A stretch of DNA of 34,262 nucleotides from Priapulus caudatus (GCF_000485595.1 NW_014577160.1:128377-162638), one strand, 5' to 3'; numbered from the stretch's first letter, positions 1 through 16,243 are shown. Program-made: numbers and translations. The notes: generated from the letters alone by a model not told the origin.

Positions 1-58
<58 letters not shown>
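1..58. repeat. (GA)n microsatellite
   Basis: An uninterrupted GA dinucleotide run opens the window and probably continues to the left of it. Confidence 0.97.
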
Positions 59-59
<1 letters not shown>

Positions 60-62
<3 letters not shown>

Positions 63-800
63 ATAGAGAACCGGTGCAGTAATGCGTAAGCGCCGTCGTA
101 AAACATACGACGCTGCAGGCGGCGACGACGACGACGACGCGGCGACGACGTTTCCGCTCACGACACTGCCGCCGTTAAAATTATACTGCGTCTCGTCGTA
201 ACGAAGTCACATTACAGCCGCGAGGGGGAAGGAGGCTGGCAGGTCCGTGGGAGGGGGGAGGAGGCTGGCGGGCCGCCGCGAGGGATCACAGCAACGGCTG
301 GGGCAAGCGGGACGTCGCGCACGGGAGAAGGACGGTGATCCCCTTTCCCCTTCCACGAGGAGCATTTCTCCTCCTCCGCTTCTCATGCTGGGTTGCATCC
401 TCCTCAGCATCGTCATCGCCATGGAGACGCTGAAGCAAAGATCCGCTTGGTGTCCTTGTGTCCGCGGACCGAAATTGGGCGGCCGCGCATGGGTCCGGTG
501 CGAACTTGAACATGGTTGATTCCCGTCCCGGTGATAAAAGTATTGTGTAAATATATTTGTGGGGAATGTGTTAGTGTTCCCGCGCGCGCAGGTCGTGTGA
601 AATGCCGGTGGTTGAAGTATTTATAGTGAGATTTATAGAGAGCTGTTGCTGTTTTCACGCCGGTGAGATGTTAGCAGCGTGGCGTCGATCCAAGAGAGAG
701 GGAGAGAGCGGTGAATGATTTGTGAAGTCGCAAAGTTTTAAAAATAGTGGAGTCGAGGGGTCGATGTTAGCGGTTTCAGTCGATGCGTGCGTCGCCAGTA
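60..800. promoter_or_regulatory. CpG-rich block, possible promoter or 5' exon of an unseen gene
   Basis: CpG dinucleotides are dense here, including runs of CGACGACG near 120-150 and CGCGCGCG near 580, unlike the AT-rich DNA to the right. Short open frames exist on both strands, for example one ending at 519 on the plus strand. None resembles a known protein and they overlap each other as GC-rich sequence does by chance. The block could be the promoter and untranslated first exon of a gene whose coding exons are elsewhere. Neither the direction nor the gene can be told from sequence alone. Confidence 0.35.
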
Positions 801-1440
801 TCGTGACGTAGCTGCCGCTTACGATGCATATCTACCGTCTTTACGACTATAACGACTCCAGTGCTGGCACATAAGCGCTTAATAGAAAGCCGTAAACGTT
901 ACCATCGCGACGGTTGTATCGTAGAATAAGTCTACATGTGTAAATCTGTGATGTGAGTCTCGCATAGAATTGGCTAGATGCCGCCTTGGTTACTGTATAT
1001 TCATTTATTTTTATTTTTTAGATTGTGCCAGTAAGAGACGGCCTGATTATGCTGTAGAATCACTAACCCGAGTTATTATTCGTGAGTAACTAACATTTGA
1101 GTTGGAAGCTATGGTCAATGACACATTCCCTAACTGGCTACTCGATAGTATATGATCGTGATTTGTACAGAAGGTTGGTAGTTGTTTCATTTCCGATTAA
1201 TGTTTTGCAGCCGTGTTAAGCTTAAACTTCAGCTTGATTTTTAGTGGTTATGTCTTCGACAGTTGTTGGCGACCGGCTCATATTTTTCTATCAAATCTTT
1301 GTTTATCCGTTATAAGATAATGGTAGTGTGTTTTGCTGAAATGAATGAAAAAACACCAGTATATTAGTATAGGAGGGAAACGAAATTCTTCTACCACTTT
1401 AGAATGCGACTTTAGGTGGTGAATTTAGAATAAATATATA
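800..1440. other. non-coding stretch, nothing recognised
   Basis: AT-rich unique sequence with frequent stops in all frames. I see no coding exon, RNA gene or clear repeat. Confidence 0.5.
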
Positions 1441-1652
1441 TACATGTATGGACGTATGTAGTATGTATGTACGTACGTATGCATCTATGTATGTATGTAC
1501 GTACATGTATATATACGTAATCGTATGTACGTATGTATGTACGTACGGTACGTATGTAGTACTATGTACGTATGTATGTACGTGTGTATGTATATACGTA
1601 TGTACAGTACGTACGTACGCGGTACGTATGTATGTACGTATGTATGAATAGT
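1438..1652. repeat. GTATGTAC-type degenerate microsatellite
   Basis: About 215 bp of alternating purine-pyrimidine sequence built from GTAT, GTAC and ACGT words. The open frames inside it, rich in Tyr, Val and Cys, are by-products of the repeat. Confidence 0.9.
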
Positions 1653-2544
1653 TTTATGCCGTCGTCTATGCATATATGCAGTGTCTGGCCGAGTGATCAC
1701 ATTTCCGGTCATTGTATAGTAGCGTCAATTTGGACTTACGTATCGAGATTATTGCGTGTGTGCGTTGATTCAGAGATCAAAATATCCGTCTATAGTTTAT
1801 AGCGAATCTTTTATAGGTTTATTGTAAATGTTGAGTTTTCGAGACGCCAAGTTTTAATCGCTATCGTTGATACGTAATCATCGTTTTCATTTTTGAAAGG
1901 AGAAAGGATACCATCAGAGAGTAACACGATGGGTGATGCATATATATATGTTTATCATGTTAGTTACTTCTAAAATCCCGATGCAGGTGTGTATATGGTT
2001 GTGTGATATGTGGTAACTATAGCAACAGCAATTACTGCACACGTGATCACGTGAACGTATATATGTATCGTGTATGTACTTAGCATGTACAATTATTAGT
2101 TTTGAGACAAAAATGGTGAATTGATTGACCGAGTTCAGGGATAGATGTTATCATAGATGTTACACTATGGAAATTACTTTTATTATGGTTTTTAATTCTA
2201 CGTGGTTTTGTAACAGGTGAAGTGGTAACGAGTGAGTGTAAGGTACACAGCCAGTGGGTTAGTCTGCTAGGGCACTTGCTTTCGCGGTGGTATATTTCAT
2301 ACAAAGTATTACAGAAGTGGTTGGTGAAGTGCTGGATAAAAATCAGATATGTAGTACCACTCTGACGAGCGTTGTTTTCAGACAGTCCGTTCATGACAGT
2401 CCGTTAGTTTTCATATATATATATTCTATATGACTGCTCTTATATCTGTACTTACATTACTTGTATCATAGTTTACGTACATATAACCCTAATTATATCT
2501 CAGCAGGTAGAATCGTTGCTTCCTGGGATGTAAGATATTGTCAG
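1653..2544. other. non-coding stretch, nothing recognised
   Basis: AT-rich sequence without a recognisable exon or RNA gene. Short TA-rich runs are present, for example near 2415. Confidence 0.4.
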
Positions 2545-2598
2545 GAGTGAATAATAATAGATTTATTTTATTAATTTTAGATCTATTATTATTCACTC
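2545..2598. repeat. short inverted repeat (hairpin)
   Basis: Two 18-bp arms, GAGTGAATAATAATAGAT at 2545-2562 and its exact reverse complement at 2581-2598, enclose an 18-bp AT-rich loop. It could be a small MITE remnant. Confidence 0.85.
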
Positions 2599-2739
2599 TT
2601 TATATTAGTTATTATTTGCGTGCATTATGTGACACGAGTGCGTGACAAGAAACGGTCTCACGTCGAAATACATGTCGTGTATTGACGTATATGTCTCTCA
2701 CCCCTGTGGTCGGACTACGTGTACGTGTTACTGCGGCTG

Positions 2740-2963
2740 AAGGGGTCGTTGTCGTATCAGGTACTACATATATCCATAGATACTACCCGAGGTACATATA
2801 TGTATACACAAAGTGTACCAGACTTGTACTACAGAAGTGTACCCTAACCCTAACCATAACCATAACCCTAAACATACCTCGTATAAAAATATTAACATAA
2901 TACTAAACAACCTAAAACTACCTCGGGTACATATATGTAGTATCTGATACGACAACGACCCTT
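2740..2963. mobile_element. MITE-like element with about 35-bp terminal inverted repeats and telomere-like core
   Basis: The left end (GGGTCGTTGTCGTATCAG and onward) recurs inverted at the right end, finishing at 2963, with few mismatches over about 35 bp. The core has CCCTAACCCTAACC at about 2839-2872, a telomere-like repeat. The word GTTACTGCGG lies just outside both ends in the same orientation (2727-2736 and 2969-2978), like a target-site duplication a few bases from the ends. There is no transposase, so it is non-autonomous. The family is not recognised. Confidence 0.6.
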
Positions 2964-2979
2964 CGTGCGTTACTGCGGG

Positions 2980-3840
2980 GGTCTGCAGTGCGTGTGTCGC
3001 GCGTACATAGTGCAGCATGTACATGCGCTTGGCTTGTTTATTCATGCCTGCCATGCTCTCTGCTGCTGCCGTTGTCATCTCTGCGGTTAGGAGGGCAGCG
3101 CGAGGCAGGTACCCAGAGATTTTAATAGAATGAAGGGCTGCTACGTCATCCTCCAGTAAAAAAAATTAATTTCACTCATTTGTTGTTTTCTTCTCGATTT
3201 CGCACGTGGATCGTGTTGACGCGGAATTTTTTTGAGCGATTGTTTGCTCGCTGAGGTTTTGTCTGCAAACGGATGGCTTGCTTTCCTTTCTGTTGCACAT
3301 ATCAAAGATACTGCATCGTGTGAGTTTTATTTCATGCAGTTTCATGCGCGTTGTTAGGTTCCGTGGTTGTGTTGGTGCGTGTGTTGGGTTCGCGTGACAG
3401 CGAGATCGTGACGCGACCGAATTATCTTTCAATGTCGTTGAAACGCGAAGAAGAGGCGTATGCACATGCGAAGACGTGCGCGCAATGATGATGTGTCTCT
3501 GTGTTATATGAGTTTACGGCAGGGATAAGTATCAATCTCACAGAGGTGATTAATTTGAGGTTATTTCTCCTAGGTTTACGGTTAACTATACTGCTATATT
3601 GCTGTTCACTCGCGTATCACGTGGTTGTGATGAGCGGAAATGTCACGAATCTGTCACCTCTTGTGTTTGCCCACGTGACGACACACCGATGTCAACCGTC
3701 AATAATATATTACTATATATATGTATTACATTATTGATCACATGTATTACATTGTGTATTACATTATGTATTACGTATGTTATTATGTTCACATACATTG
3801 TAATATTATCAAGAGCAGAGCTTATAATACGTTATCATTA
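2980..3840. other. non-coding stretch, nothing recognised
   Basis: No frame gives a recognisable protein. Repeats of a TGTATTACAT word occur at about 3720-3775. Confidence 0.4.
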
Positions 3841-3854
3841 CTACCTTGATTATA

Positions 3855-3898
3855 TATTGATATATTGATATATTGATATATTGATATATTGATATATT
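3855..3898. repeat. (TTGATATA)n microsatellite
   Basis: More than five tandem copies of an 8-bp AT-rich unit. Confidence 0.9.
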
Positions 3899-3899
3899 C

Positions 3900-5060
3900 A
3901 ATGATGAGGTATTATTAACTCTTGATATTATGACACGTGAATCATAATAGTCTTGGGACTATGCCTGTAGACATGTGACAGAGTGCCATTTCCTGTGGAG
4001 TGAAGTCCGCTATATTAGATTAACTAGGTCTATCATAGAGTAGACTGTCTAATGTAGCACCTTGGGCGAAGCAAACGTCAGTAGGCAGGAGAATATCATA
4101 GCTTCATGCTGCGTGGAGGGATAGTAGGTTATACAGTTCACCACTGCCTGTTATTTTCCAGGCATTTATTACGATGCAGTGTGGCTGGGTGGTTATCCAT
4201 GTGTCTTACATTGTCGATTTTGTTGTTGTTGTTGTTCCCACCATATAAAACACGTCTCAACGCTCCGTTTACTTCTAGCGGCTCTTGTAGAATGCTTGCC
4301 AACGTTTAGCTCAATTTTTCTCTCGTTTAGATTCATGAATAAGTTCTACACATTAAACAACTATATATGTAAGATATATATATACGCTTGAGCGAGTTTG
4401 TGTGCGTAACCTGCTGTCAATAATTGTATATGTTGTTTCTATTAGGGAACTGAATATACGTCAATACGTGAGATTCCTTCCGGTTCTACGCACCTCTGCA
4501 GCTTTAATACATAGTGAAAATCGACACAAGTGTGAAGTAAGAGAACACAACGAGTCATTTGTGAAATTTTTTAATTTTTTCCAGCCATCGATCACCTTTG
4601 CGCGGAGTCACAATAGATGCTGCCCGCGATATTTACACACTGACTTTCACGCGCGCCAACGTTAGTTCAATTATAGAGATAAAACCTTACAGATAGACAG
4701 ACATCCGTAAACACAGCGCGACGTACTTAGACAGGGAATGATTCATCGTAAATACCACGTTTATTTCTAGTATATATCTATAGTAAAAGTCCTACTTCCG
4801 TAGATAATTGGATTCCACCTATATAGCCCTTCATGATGCAACAGCAGGAAGTCGAGATGCATTCATGAAGGTATGAGGCACATGATAGATGTGTTAGACG
4901 TACAGTACCTCTCACACCACTAACTGCATTACTGTTTAGATCAGGAGCGAAGTAGTATATATATAGATAGATGGATCTATATTATGTCACTCTTTTTTTA
5001 AGATCATGGGAATGATTCAGCCAGCCAGCGTTTCCACCAGGCGTTACCAGCTAGCCATTG
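3900..5060. other. non-coding stretch, nothing recognised
   Basis: Contains an imperfect short hairpin at about 4829-4872 (CCTTCATGATGCA against TGCATTCATGAAGG) and a TA/GATA run near 4960. Open frames of 60-90 codons occur at about 4100-4665 but match no family I know. Confidence 0.4.
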
Positions 5061-5064
5061 CTGC

Positions 5065-5065
<1 letters not shown>

Positions 5066-5095
<30 letters not shown>
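5066..5095. repeat. (CTG)10 microsatellite
   Basis: Ten uninterrupted CTG triplets. No coding context is visible. Confidence 0.95.
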
Positions 5096-5098
<3 letters not shown>

Positions 5099-5177
5099 TG
5101 TGTAGCCCTTAAGCCCGGTGCACCCTAACCCCTGCGGCAGTTAATAAAAGCGGGCTATAGTACTAGAGCTAGGTACA

Positions 5178-5348
5178 CACGTGAGTAATTTTACTCAAGT
5201 AAAATGATGCACGCGTCAAAATACTCAACGAAAATCTGCAGCACACGCGAGTATTTTGATGCATGGGTCAAAATACTCGACGAAAATCCAGCGCACACGT
5301 GAGTATTTTGACGCATGCATAACTTTACTTGAGTAAAATTACTCACGT
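5178..5348. mobile_element. MITE-like foldback element
   Basis: The ends are inverted copies of CGTGAGTAATTTTACTCAAG (5180 onward, and reversed to about 5347). Inside, a GTCAAAATACTC / GAGTATTTTGAC motif alternates in both orientations, so the element folds into a long imperfect hairpin. A second outer pair of GCCCGG words sits near 5112 and 5356. There is no coding capacity. Confidence 0.7.
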
Positions 5349-5640
5349 ATGCGCCGGGCTTTACATTACCATTCACACTGACCCCATATCCTTGCCGTTC
5401 AACAGAAACCGAAATATTGATAACCAGCCTAGTAGTCATGGTCAGTGTATAATGATAATGTTATCCAGTTTACTAATTACACGAAGGCATCGTTGGCATC
5501 TTTAGAATCCCATTCAGATCGAGAGAACAATGTGTAACTATGAAGTTCTAAACCCTTCTCCACAAGCAAAACTTAACTGAATGTGTCACAGAACAGACCA
5601 AGCTAAACATGCGACATCACAGTCCTGTGATATGACAGAC

Positions 5641-5828
5641 CTGGGCCCCGTTGTCAAAAAAAAAAAATTGTCTTAACATTAGTCTTAACAGTAGATTTTC
5701 CTCGTAGACCAGACCTCTGCACACTGCGTAAGACAAACTCATATCTTAAAGTTGTTTCTGTCAACAATCTATGAGACAAATGTAAAGACCAAATTAAGAC
5801 TAATTTTGTTTCTGATAACGGGCCCCAG
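5641..5828. mobile_element. MITE with CTGGGGCCCGTT-type ends
   Basis: The left end CTGGGCCCCGTTGTC and the right end, read inverted as CTGGGGCCCGTTATC, form terminal inverted repeats. They continue into poly-A/T and a TTAAGACTAAT-type word on each side. The element is 188 bp and non-coding. I did not find an obvious target-site duplication. Confidence 0.65.
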
Positions 5829-6319
5829 GTTATAGCGCAACCTTGTCGTTGTCGATTCTAGTAATTCTGCTAATGTTGAAAGGGTCTATCACTATGTCTA
5901 CTTGGTTACTCACTCCCAGTAAGTGGCCCTAACTCTAACCTACCCGATAGATCCCAAGTGTTTGTACACTGGGAGACGTAAACCATTTCAGACCTGGCGA
6001 CACCTCGTGTTCATGCTACATGGTCGCTCTGCGTTATACTGTAGTAATCATGGGTTCGCGAAGAAAGATTGCAAAAATTCCCACCTGCCGTGATAGCGTG
6101 ATACTGCACCCGCTACCCACCTCCCTGCTCGTGTTCGCACGCAACCCTGAATGTAGTCGCCTCCGGTTTAAAACTAGCGGCATAAATTATTTACAACCTT
6201 TTACAACCTCTATTAGCGGTGCTGCATCGGCGAGGGCAAAATGTACCTTGTCACGCTCTCGCCCTAGCCGTTTCGTGACATTACTGGTGGAACGTCTGCT
6301 CGTTTACATTGCAAATGTA

Positions 6320-6640
6320 AACGTATTATGTCGCCACCAGTCGCGTAGTTCCATTTCAAAGTTTTCTACTTTTATGTTATAATTATCACTAGTTTTGTCT
6401 CCGCAAACTGTACATTGTTTATAGCCGTGTTCTGTTCATATTCTTTCCCCAGGCCATCCTTAAAAAATTCTATGTTTGCTGTCCCCTGACCCATGATTGT
6501 TTTAGTGGGTAGGTAGGTAGGTCTTTTTTTGTGAGGCATAATAGTTATTTTAAGTCTGTCCTCATGTTTGCCACACATGCTTTGTGTTTCAGTCGTAACT
6601 ATAAGAAATGTAAAAAAAAATGGAACCCAAAATGTCAAAA
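6320..6640 (-). pseudogene. degenerate open frames, unrecognised, with a CTVCGD zinc-finger-like motif
   Basis: On the minus strand an open frame of 88 codons (6638 to 6372) overlaps a second frame. The second frame reads through a Cys-x2-Cys motif (CTVCGD) and a tryptophan-rich segment (RDWWRHN) before a stop near 6329. The switch of frames looks like a decayed or frameshifted gene. The protein family is not recognised. It could be a transposon or an old viral insertion, or chance. Confidence 0.25.
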
Positions 6641-6711
6641 AAAACTTGGGTCGCGGCTATTTTCGTGGGTCGGTCGGAGGACAGCAAACATATAATTTTT
6701 TAAGGATGGCC
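6452..6711. repeat. 33-bp inverted repeat pair
   Basis: 6452-6484 (starting GGCCATCCTTAAAAAATT) recurs in inverted orientation at 6679-6711 with about one mismatch. A weaker similarity (CCTGACCCA / CCGACCGACCCA) continues inward. The arms may be the ends of a small element lying over the degenerate open frame. Confidence 0.7.
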
Positions 6712-7126
6712 CCACCCCCCAAAAAATATACGTCCCCTCATATCACCTTAGAAGAATCTCATTTTCCCGTTCAATGGAGGTGAGATCTTGCGTTGAAAAG
6801 ATATGTTTTAACGATATACATGCAACGGAAAACGAGTACTTTCACGTATGGCAGCATTCGTGACGCAACTAAACGTTGTCATCCTTATCCACATACACGT
6901 AGTTGTCACATACCCCCCCCACGTACCCCCACCCCCGCCCCCACCAAGCAAAAACCAATGGAATTAACAGCCACCATTTTATAATGGAAAAAATGCTTAC
7001 AAAAAAAATATTGTGAGCCAAGAACAGGAATGTTCCTTCCCGGTAAATAATTACCCGTGCAGGGTTCTCCGGCAGAACTTTATAACACGTGTCGGGTCCG
7101 ACATGCCTCAGTTGTCGAATCGTCGT

Positions 7127-7765
7127 GCCTTAACTTCCAGCCATGTTTACGTTTGACAGTTCCAACACAGCCGTGATGCTGTGTTTCCACAGCTTGACGT
7201 ACATGTCTCGGAACAGATAGAGTTTACCTTTGTATTGGGGGTCGCGTATGACACGCGTAATTGACTTCAGTTGGTACAACCCCTTCGCGTGCCCTTTCTG
7301 ATCCGTCCACAAACGACATGCTGTCTGGTATTCCTGGGGAGAACCATGCATTCCATAAGTTTGTAACGCGTGCACATGCGTGCGTGTGCTTGCGTGTGCG
7401 TGTGCGTGTGCGTGCATGCAGTAAGTATGTAACGGAGGGTTAATCACACATCTCAATTTCAACAGAATCTCTCTGAAAGGGTTTCTGCATCCTTTACAAG
7501 TGTCCACTGAGTTGTGGTTATTTTTTTACGAGTTGCAGAATCGGACCTGAAGTTTAGCGTACTGTCGATTTTGAGCTTCGTGTTGGTGTCCGTAGATCAA
7601 AACTTTTTTGTCGGCACCGAATTTCCAGAGCGTCTCCTACATTATTACTGCGATAAAAAAAATCTAGTGCGTGCTGGAGGGGCTTGTCAAAAAAACCTGT
7701 CTTTCGTCCAGCGTGTAAAAATGCACGTCAACATGAATGTAGCCGTAGCTTGGAGGTAATTTATA
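7127..7765 (-). pseudogene. degenerate open frame, unrecognised
   Basis: One minus-strand frame is mostly open from about 7765 to 7130, broken by three in-frame stops, two near 7660-7640 and one near 7539. The longest open piece is 125 codons. It has a Cys-x2-Cys motif (CKGCRNPF), a His/Ala-rich insert caused by a (GT)n-like microsatellite at about 7375-7420, and a C-terminal segment rich in Lys, Tyr and Leu. Codon-like continuity across the stops suggests a decayed gene. No family is recognised. A transposable element or an endogenised viral gene would fit the position next to the 6.3-6.6 kb frames. Confidence 0.3.
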
Positions 7766-8294
7766 CACCCACAGAGGAGTCGTTAGCATATCCGTCACTT
7801 CGTGTCAGTATCTAGCTGTGACTGAATCGATTAAATGCAAATGACACATAAAGATTTTTTTCCCCGTTCGACAAACGGCCGAACGGATAAAGACGACTGA
7901 TGCGCGCAAACGTCACAATAAAATAATATTAATACATTTGTTAACAAGCAATTTCCCTAGCAAGCATATACGCGATACACAAAAATAAATACTGGATCCC
8001 GGCTAGTGGCTAACACGTCTGTAAGAAGACAGTATGATCACAGACTATGTGAGCCCTTAGCACATTGCTACCACTCCCTCTCAGAACCCCACCCGCTCAC
8101 ACTCCTACTCTGAGACGTCGTAGATTGACGAGTAGAACGCTGTATTGTTTAGTGTGCATCCCACACCGAACATTGCGTCGAGCACGACGTGTATGGGGGG
8201 GGGAGCGATGTCGGCATGGCTACTCCCGTCCATGCAACGACAGCGCAGCCGTGATTTGGAACTTCAATGCCGATCACGCAAGTTCTCGCCTCTG
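7766..8294. other. intergenic / SLC30A7 3' untranslated region
   Basis: This lies immediately downstream of the SLC30A7 stop codon on its strand, so it should include the 3' UTR. I do not see a canonical AATAAA on the minus strand. A TATAAA variant occurs near 7760. Confidence 0.4.
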
Positions 8295-12743
<4,449 letters not shown>

Positions 12744-13083
12744 CTGAAATTAATCATAAGCATATGGTTAATTCACATAGCTTCATAAGATAATTAAAAT
12801 AAACAACCTTTATTAAACTATTCATATAACTATTAATTCTGCACACTACTTGTAAAATGGATAATATTGCATAATACAGCACAGGGCCATTGTTACTCGT
12901 ACAGCCAGTTGAGTTCATTTTATCATTCGGTGACTATGACACATTTATTAATGCATTACATCATTTACGACATTTTTGTCCAACAGGTGGCACCAGTGTA
13001 TGTAGTCGTTTTATCCAGATGAGACGGGATACTAGAGAAGCGTTGCCGAAAGGAGATGTTGATCCTAGTGTAAGCCTCATAAG
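12744..13083. other. SLC30A7 intron 1, unique part
   Basis: AT-rich intronic sequence between exon 2 and the start of the duplicated segment. No exon is seen. The 113-codon plus-strand frame that crosses into the duplicated segment has no counterpart in the clean copy. Confidence 0.5.
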
Positions 13084-13351
13084 CTCTAAACAATTAAGCT
13101 ACATATACACTGTGCTACTCTGCAAATCACATTTGAATTCAAATCTTGGTCAGCATAAGATAGTTAACAGGTCTATATACCTATGGGCCACGGTGTTAAC
13201 TTATTCCGAGCTGCCAGCTAAGTCACGATAAATGCTTTTCATATATTCAATCAGGATAATTATTTAGATATACCAATATCCGTTGTACTACAGACTATTC
13301 ATACAGCAAGACAACGCTGAACAGTAGCAGCTAGGGTTAGCATTGGCTGAT

Positions 13352-13563
13352 AGGTCTATGTCGACCGGGACAGGACTGGCCGAGAGTACCCGGGCTAAAT
13401 ACATACTATCTAATAATCCGGACCCGTACCCGCCTTACTCCACTAAACCGATGTCGAAGTGAGTATTCGCCTACCCAGCGACTCCGCTAACCCTAACATA
13501 TCAGCTAGGATAGTTTACCGTGCTAGGAGACGTTCCGGCAGATACCAAGGGGAACATAGACCC
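13352..13563. mobile_element. MITE-like inverted-repeat element, degraded copy
   Basis: Counterpart of 20663-20854. The inverted arms are damaged by indels here. Confidence 0.7.
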
Positions 13564-15791
13564 CTATAGCGTTAGTCAATTAGGTGTAGAAGCTTTTGCA
13601 CCTATAGGCTATGTTTAATATTGTTTAGCCCCACCCGTTGGTAATATAAGAAGAAACCCAGTCACGTACTTACTTAATTGACCACTAGGCTTTAGATGTT
13701 CACAAAAAAAATAAATATTGAGAAAGTATATGATTTTGATCATATATTATTTGTTAGCGACTGGTGTTGGGTGGATCATTGTCAATGCAACCGAATCGAC
13801 AGTGATTGCACAGCTTGTTGGCATTGTCTCCATCGGTGGCGTTTTTAAAAGATAAATTTTGTTTGTCACATGCGCCAATAACAGTGATGAAAATGAACGA
13901 CTTACCCCAGAGGTCGCCCGAGGCGATAGAAGAAATGTTGGCCCCAAAGAATTTTGTCAAAAGAGCCCACGAAACGCGAGGGTTCTTTCTTATAGTACAT
14001 ACATACAATAATCAGTGAATCACTATCAGGCCATATTACGCCCATTGACAGATTGCGCTCACGCATGTTCCTACAAATTTTGATACATTTTTTGACCACT
14101 AAATGAAAACCAATTCCAAAATCTATGCTGCTAAGGACTAGAAGAACACTGGATGCACGTTCATGGAGTAGGGGCAGGCATGTTTAACAAGGAATGTTGA
14201 TTCGGCCTGGTGAAACGTAATACCGGCTCTCATATGGTTCCAGGGCTGGGAACTCAGCCAGTGAGAGCTATTGTTGTACATGGTGTTGCATAGTCCTGAC
14301 ATGCCCGGCGGATCAATTGGGTAATGAATGTGGGTGTAATTACTAATAATTATTAACCTAGTTAGTGTAATAAGAGATGCAGTGGTTGTAAACCATGGTG
14401 TTGTAATACCAATCCAATGCAATCTAATAAAAATTGTGATCAATACAAAATAAAATATATTTGTAAAAAAATAATTAAATTTTGAATAAAATGCCATAAA
14501 AATGGCTGTCCCTGCCCAAATCACGGAATTGATCCATTGCAAGTAATTAAAGTTATGGAACACGAGCAGGTGTTCAAGGTCAACGAAGGCCGACTTGTTA
14601 AAGAATACAGATAAAAGCTGAAAAAGCATGAGAAATTGTTGAAGATAATGAGCTGATAAGCAGAACAGGGAATCAAACCGGACACGATAATGACGGCTGA
14701 TGATGATGAAACAGGAATGACAAGTGGGGACTGGATGAACTCTGACAATGAGCATGGAAACTGTTTAAAAAATGATGAGTAAACTACTCTAAATTAATGG
14801 CGTAATAAAAACAAATGTAGAAATTGTTAGAAGTACTTCTTTTTTAACTTACTTGTCACTAAGGTAATAGTAAACGGAGTCCCCCCTAGAATAAATATTG
14901 GTATGTGCTCCACTCGTCGGGCACATTTCATAGACCACCACCTGACTCTGTCGCCTACTTGGAAAGTGACAATCATAGTATTTTCATAGACGTTGTAACG
15001 TTTGCAAAAAAAAAGGACCCAACCTGCATTCCTTTTCTCAAAAGATTGCTCTAAATCGTCATGCCCGTATGCATAATAGACTAATATCCAAGACGAATCC
15101 GAACTGTCTCGCTTCGCGCCATAAAGCTGGGCCCCATAAAATTGACTGGGCCGCCTAAATTTTACTTCAGGGGCTCAGCTGGCTACACACAGTTTTATCA
15201 CGCCAATAATATGAATAAACTAGCAAACTAAATGCAGATAATTACATCGATTTAGACTATAAAATTTAAATATCGAGCCATGGTCCGAGGTATAAACATA
15301 CAGACAGGTATTGTAGGAGTACTGAGGCGGATATGTGCCGGCCTAATAATAAGAAATATGACAATAAAAGAAAAACATATCCCACTTGTTGTACCTGTGT
15401 GGATTTTAACGTGATACTAGTCATTTGTAAATAGGCTACTGTGGGCTAATCTGAGTAAAACAGATTATTGCCCCACAGCACATATATGGCGTAAGAGCGC
15501 GAGCGACATAACTTTGAAGTCAGCCTATATCATTTAATCCATATCATAATGACATATGTTGCTAACAGTACCGACCGATGCCAAACTACCTAACGATAGC
15601 CCATCATTGTGAAAATACAGAGGACGAAAATTGCATTTTAACCAATAAATAGTAAATGGCTTCAATTGCAATGCAGCTTGCGTCGGTGCACCCAAATGAA
15701 TGAAAGATGACAAACAATCAACCCAGACTGACATGACAGAGTGTGTCAGTCATCTTCGTTACTCGAAACAAAACGGCCAAAACACATCACC

Positions 15792-15867
15792 CTCATCCAG
15801 CCAGATGCCGCTCCTTTACGCGCCACCTGGTTTATACTGCTTATCTTTCTACTGTTAACTGGAACAT
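15792..15867 (-). pseudogene. SLC30A7: SLC30A7 exon 1, broken copy
   Basis: Counterpart of 22956-23032 with several indels. An ATG remains at 15867 but the MLPVTSKD reading frame is lost almost at once. It is best read as a poorly sequenced copy of the same exon. Confidence 0.85.
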
Positions 15868-16243
15868 GGCATTTTACGAAGTTTAAAATACACTAAATAT
15901 GTTAAAGTCTGACATGATCGCTGTCAAGTTGAAGGCGGAAAGCGGAATATTAAGTAGACGTCTGCTTCTGAAACAATTATTCGTTGCACATAATTTTTTA
16001 AATTATTTAACTATTTATGATGATATAAGAAATATTTATGCTAGCTCATGTCAAAATTTTAGTGTTATCATCGAAATTTGTTGTGTAGGTTTAGTAATAT
16101 TAAAATATATCAATTTCAAAGAGTATGTCTTTGATGCTGAACAATCACCTATTTATCACACCAAGAAAACAGGCACTCCCATGGCTCTAACTTATTAGTA
16201 AAGTCAATTTATATAAGTGTGGTATGTAGCAAAGGCAGCCGAA

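Noticed and set aside
1448-1802. Tyr/Val/Cys-rich open frames
   Set aside because: They come from the GTATGTAC microsatellite.
2839-2872. Chromosome end (telomere)
   Set aside because: Only a few CCCTAA-type units, with variants, enclosed by inverted repeats. It is interstitial.
6020-6382. 120-codon plus-strand ORF
   Set aside because: Amino-acid pattern is unremarkable, there is no homology, and it overlaps the minus-strand frame that carries the CTVCGD motif.
14138-14755. 205-codon minus-strand ORF
   Set aside because: It lies in the error-rich copy and the matching region of the clean copy (about 21.4-22.0 kb) does not contain it. It arises from indels.
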